From contig JAEZMV010000012.1 of NCBI GenBank assembly GCA_023414875.1, positions 124,001 to 188,000 on the forward strand: a stretch of 64,000 nt of DNA, given 5' to 3'. This document shows positions 61,498 to 64,000 of the stretch, piece after piece; position 1 is the stretch's first letter, and the number at the start of each line of letters is the position of its first letter. Below the pieces are notes generated by a model. That model saw nothing but the letters and a program-made list of their open reading frames with translations, did not search any database and was not told the origin of the DNA. Origin of the DNA: Bacillota bacterium (GTDB lineage: Bacteria > Bacillota > Clostridia > Lachnospirales > Lachnospiraceae). Position numbers and translations under genes: made by a program.

Positions 61498-62325
61498 TTA
61501 TCGCTCCAGCTGATCCAGCGGAACTAACTTTCCACTTTCTTCTCTGGTATATACTTCAATACGATGAACCTGCCATGCAAATTCTTCAAAGGATAAACCT
61601 ATATAATCGTAAAAGGCTTTCATTACCAGTTCCGGCTTTAAATTTACAGAGCTTCCGGTTTCCAGCTGTAGATATACTTTGATTCCATTGTTATATTGGT
61701 CAGCAACACTGTCCGGCTTTTTCGTAATTAAGGTATCGGCAGCGTTTGTTACTGGCATTTTCAATTCGGCCCTAAGCTTGTCCTCATATTCCATCCGGTC
61801 ATAAGCAGTCATGGTAATCATCGGTCGGATATCAACCGCCTTCTCACTGGTCTTCGTCTTTTTCTCAATTACAATTTCCTTCTGGGATATAAAACTGGTA
61901 AAAGCTTCCCGGAAGCTTTCCTGTGATTTGATCTCTCCCAAGGAATATCCATCCTTTAAGGATACCAGATAATCCGCAGAGGCTACCAAGGACATTGCAG
62001 TAATTACCCTCTTATTCTCCTCCGGTTCCAGCAGCGGATGAAACCCTATGACATGAAAGCCTTCCGTGAATACAGCATTCATTCGCTCCACCATAACCTC
62101 TGGTTCATCGCTGGAATGTAGCTGTATATCCACATATTCCGCATCACTGGTCAATCCAACACCTAGGGGTGCAGCAAAGGACATAATCTGGTGAGGACTG
62201 AAGCCCTTCGTATATTCATTATCAAAATTCGCCCTTCGAAAAGCCTTTTGAAAATATCTCATGACATCAAGATGACCTATGAATTTCATTGCACCGTATT
62301 TTTGAAATTTAATTCTTGCCTTCAT
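61498..62325 (-). CDS. DUF2344 / TIGR03936 radical-SAM-associated protein
   Basis: A 275-residue protein whose N-terminal pattern (KFQKYGAMKFIGHLDVMRYFQKAFRRA) is that of TIGR03936, always found next to the TIGR03960 radical SAM protein. The families have no assigned reaction but sit with rng in most clostridia. Its start overlaps the upstream gene by 17 bases, which shows coupled expression; GGAGG precedes the ATG. Confidence 0.93.
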   Translation of the reverse strand: MKARIKFQKYGAMKFIGHLDVMRYFQKAFRRANFDNEYTKGFSPHQIMSFAAPLGVGLTSDAEYVDIQLHSSDEPEVMVERMNAVFTEGFHVIGFHPLLEPEENKRVITAMSLVASADYLVSLKDGYSLGEIKSQESFREAFTSFISQKEIVIEKKTKTSEKAVDIRPMITMTAYDRMEYEDKLRAELKMPVTNAADTLITKKPDSVADQYNNGIKVYLQLETGSSVNLKPELVMKAFYDYIGLSFEEFAWQVHRIEVYTREESGKLVPLDQLER

Positions 62326-64000
62326 TGCAAACCTCCTCCTTCGCTTGATCCAAGTCTTCTATAAAGCAGACACCACCGCCGAAGACTTTTGCACCGCAGT
62401 TATAGCAGGTTTGTGTACAGTTCGGAGTAACCTTCTCTCCGATCGCTCTCTTATATTCCCTAAGAAGAAACTGTTTTGTTACTCCGACATCAATGAAATC
62501 CCAAGGAAATATCTCGTCCTCTTCACGCTCTCTATTGTTGTAGAATGCCATATCGATACTGTTTTCTTCGAAGGCCTTCCTCCATTTATCATAATTAAAG
62601 TACTCGCTCCAGGAATCATACAGACATCCTGCTTTATAAGCATCATAAATCACCTTACTGATTCGGCGGTCACCCCTTGCCATAACGCCCTCCAGCTCGG
62701 TCAGTTCCGCTTCATGCCAGCTGTACTTGATGCTCTTACGATTTAGCTGATCATTCATTTTACCTCGAAGAAAACGTGCCTTGGCGATAAATTCCTCACC
62801 GGTATTCATTCTTGACCACTGGAACGGAGTAAAGGGCTTTGGTACAAAGAATGAGGTGCTGGAATTGATACTTACCTTACCGTTTCTCTGATCCTTCGGT
62901 ATTGTATAATATTCTCTTGCAATGCGATCAGAAAGGATCGCAATACCTTCGATGTCCTCCTCAGTTTCCGTGGGGAGTCCAAGCATAAAGTAAAGCTTCA
63001 CCCGATTCCAACCGCTTTGGAACGCTTTCATCGATCCACCAAGAATTGCTTCTTCGGATAATCCCTTATTGATAACATCCCGTAATCTCTGGGTTCCGGC
63101 CTCCGGTGCAAAGGTAAGGCTACTTTTTCTAACATCCTGTACCTTGCTCATAACATCGAGAGCAAAAGCATCAATTCTAAGGGACGGGAGGGATATATTA
63201 ACGCCCTTATTACCAAATTCCTCGATCAAAAAATAAACCAATTCCTGCAGCTGTGAGTAATCACTGGAGCTTAAGGAGCTTAAGGATATCTCCTCATGTC
63301 CGGTGGACTGAAGCATTTCATAGGCACATTTTTTGAGGTACTCCAGGCTTCGTTCTCTGGTAGGGCGATAAATCATACCGGCCTGACAGAATCTGCAGCC
63401 ACGGATACAGCCTCTTTGAATCTCTAGTACGACTCTGTCCTGAGTCGCCTTGATAAATGGAACCACAGGCTTTGTCGGATAAAACGCTTCGCTAAGGTTC
63501 ATTTCAACCTTTTTCTTTACTTTATCCGGTGCAAATCCGTTATTTTGCGTAAAGCTATCTATGGTTCCGTCTTCTTTATATTTCACATCATAAAAAGCCG
63601 GCACATACATTCCCTCGATCCGTGCCACCATTTCCAAATATTCTTTTCTGGACCTACCTTCCTGTTTGCATATTTTATAAGCATCCAGCAGTTCATTATA
63701 AGAGGTCTCACCCTCTCCGATATAAAAGAAATCAAAGAAATCCGCGATGGGCTCCGGATTATAGCTACAGGGTCCGCCTCCGATGACAAGCGGATGTTCC
63801 TCGGTACGATCCTTTGCATAAAGTGGTATCTGTGAAAGCTCCAGTATCTGAAGGATGTTAGTATAACACATCTCATATTGAAGAGTTATCCCCAGAAAAT
63901 CAAAATCCTTAATTGGATCCTGACTTTCCAATGCAAACAAAGGAATATTTTTTTCCCTCATCAGCTTGTCCATATCCACCCAAGGGGAATATACTCTTTC
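62309..64000 (-). CDS. TIGR03960 B12-binding/radical SAM protein (5' end beyond window)
   Basis: The frame stays open to the right edge, where the codons read ERVYSPWVDMDKLM, the usual interior of this family, so the true start lies outside. Visible are a partial B12-like region, the radical SAM site RGCIRGCRFC (CxxxCxxC), downstream GGSMKAFQSGWNRVKLYFMLGLPTE in pattern, and a C-terminal CYNCGAKVFGGGVC. It is a putative iron-sulfur/SAM enzyme, probably acting on rRNA or tRNA given its genomic company, but the reaction is unknown. Confidence 0.93.
   Translation of the reverse strand, partial: ERVYSPWVDMDKLMREKNIPLFALESQDPIKDFDFLGITLQYEMCYTNILQILELSQIPLYAKDRTEEHPLVIGGGPCSYNPEPIADFFDFFYIGEGETSYNELLDAYKICKQEGRSRKEYLEMVARIEGMYVPAFYDVKYKEDGTIDSFTQNNGFAPDKVKKKVEMNLSEAFYPTKPVVPFIKATQDRVVLEIQRGCIRGCRFCQAGMIYRPTRERSLEYLKKCAYEMLQSTGHEEISLSSLSSSDYSQLQELVYFLIEEFGNKGVNISLPSLRIDAFALDVMSKVQDVRKSSLTFAPEAGTQRLRDVINKGLSEEAILGGSMKAFQSGWNRVKLYFMLGLPTETEEDIEGIAILSDRIAREYYTIPKDQRNGKVSINSSTSFFVPKPFTPFQWSRMNTGEEFIAKARFLRGKMNDQLNRKSIKYSWHEAELTELEGVMARGDRRISKVIYDAYKAGCLYDSWSEYFNYDKWRKAFEENSIDMAFYNNREREEDEIFPWDFIDVGVTKQFLLREYKRAIGEKVTPNCTQTCYNCGAKVFGGGVCFIEDLDQAKEEVCNEGKN

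Overview
The window looks like a chromosomal segment of an anaerobic, spore-forming, low-GC Firmicute, most likely a plant-fibre-degrading Lachnospiraceae (Lachnoclostridium/Anaerocolumna-like). The grounds are AT-rich intergenic DNA, strong AGGAGG-type ribosome binding sites with frequent TTG/GTG starts, a T-box leader, a SleB-type hydrolase, a very large secreted xylanase, and the gene order radical SAM protein / DUF2344 / RNase G / L21 / Prp / L27 / Obg / YhbY / NadD / YqeK / RsfS that is typical of clostridia. I saw no rRNA, tRNA, CRISPR array, intact insertion sequence or prophage. All assignments come from reading motifs by eye; no database search was run.

Layout. 0-8.5 kb: edge lipoprotein, MATE transporter, DUF1543 protein, remains of an S41 peptidase, a small Cys/Gly-rich protein, a T-box-controlled alanine aminotransferase (alaA), a two-gene module with a VWA/substrate-binding fusion, and a lipid kinase. 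8.5-24.4 kb: a 1378-aa Lhr-type helicase, secreted proteins, a divergent ornithine-carbamoyltransferase homologue, an L,D-transpeptidase, a large cell-wall amidase, a TtcA-like thiolase, a tyrosine recombinase, a HAD phosphatase and a deoxyribosyltransferase-like protein. 24.9-30.9 kb: one gene for a 1982-aa secreted enzyme with three CBM9-like modules, a CE1-type esterase and a GH10 xylanase.

31-39 kb: an unusual block with a Ser/Arg-dipeptide-repeat protein directly upstream of a Hanks-type kinase, a solute-binding-like lipid/membrane protein whose leader and start are tandemly duplicated, a membrane-tethered MerR regulator with a textbook 19-bp-spacer promoter, a lipoprotein and a LysM/SleB hydrolase. 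39-42.4 kb: TetR + flavodoxin/ferredoxin (EFR1) pair, then the divergent yneA-like/lexA SOS module with several LexA boxes between them. 42.7-48.3 kb: accessory small genes, an AAA ATPase, DUF2200 and ACT proteins, a T-rich repeat tract, a 5'-truncated metallo-hydrolase and a 2H-phosphoesterase-like protein.

48.4-64 kb: the conserved ribosome-assembly/translation block, all on the minus strand: rsfS, yqeK, nadD, yhbY, obg, rpmA, prp, rplU, then (after an inserted accessory segment of about 7 kb) rng, the DUF2344 protein and the radical SAM protein that runs off the right edge. The inserted segment carries a WYL regulator, a cysteine hydrolase, a three-gene ABC-2 transporter operon behind a long structured leader with two terminators, and a YbaK deacylase plus a YbaK remnant.

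The best lead for something undescribed is the SR-repeat/kinase pair at 31.9-32.8 kb. Repeat-unit differences there are synonymous in the Ser-Arg frame but change amino acids in the overlapping acidic frame, so the SR protein looks real and the kinase probably starts after it. The structured leader before the ABC operon (55.2-55.55 kb) is the second lead.
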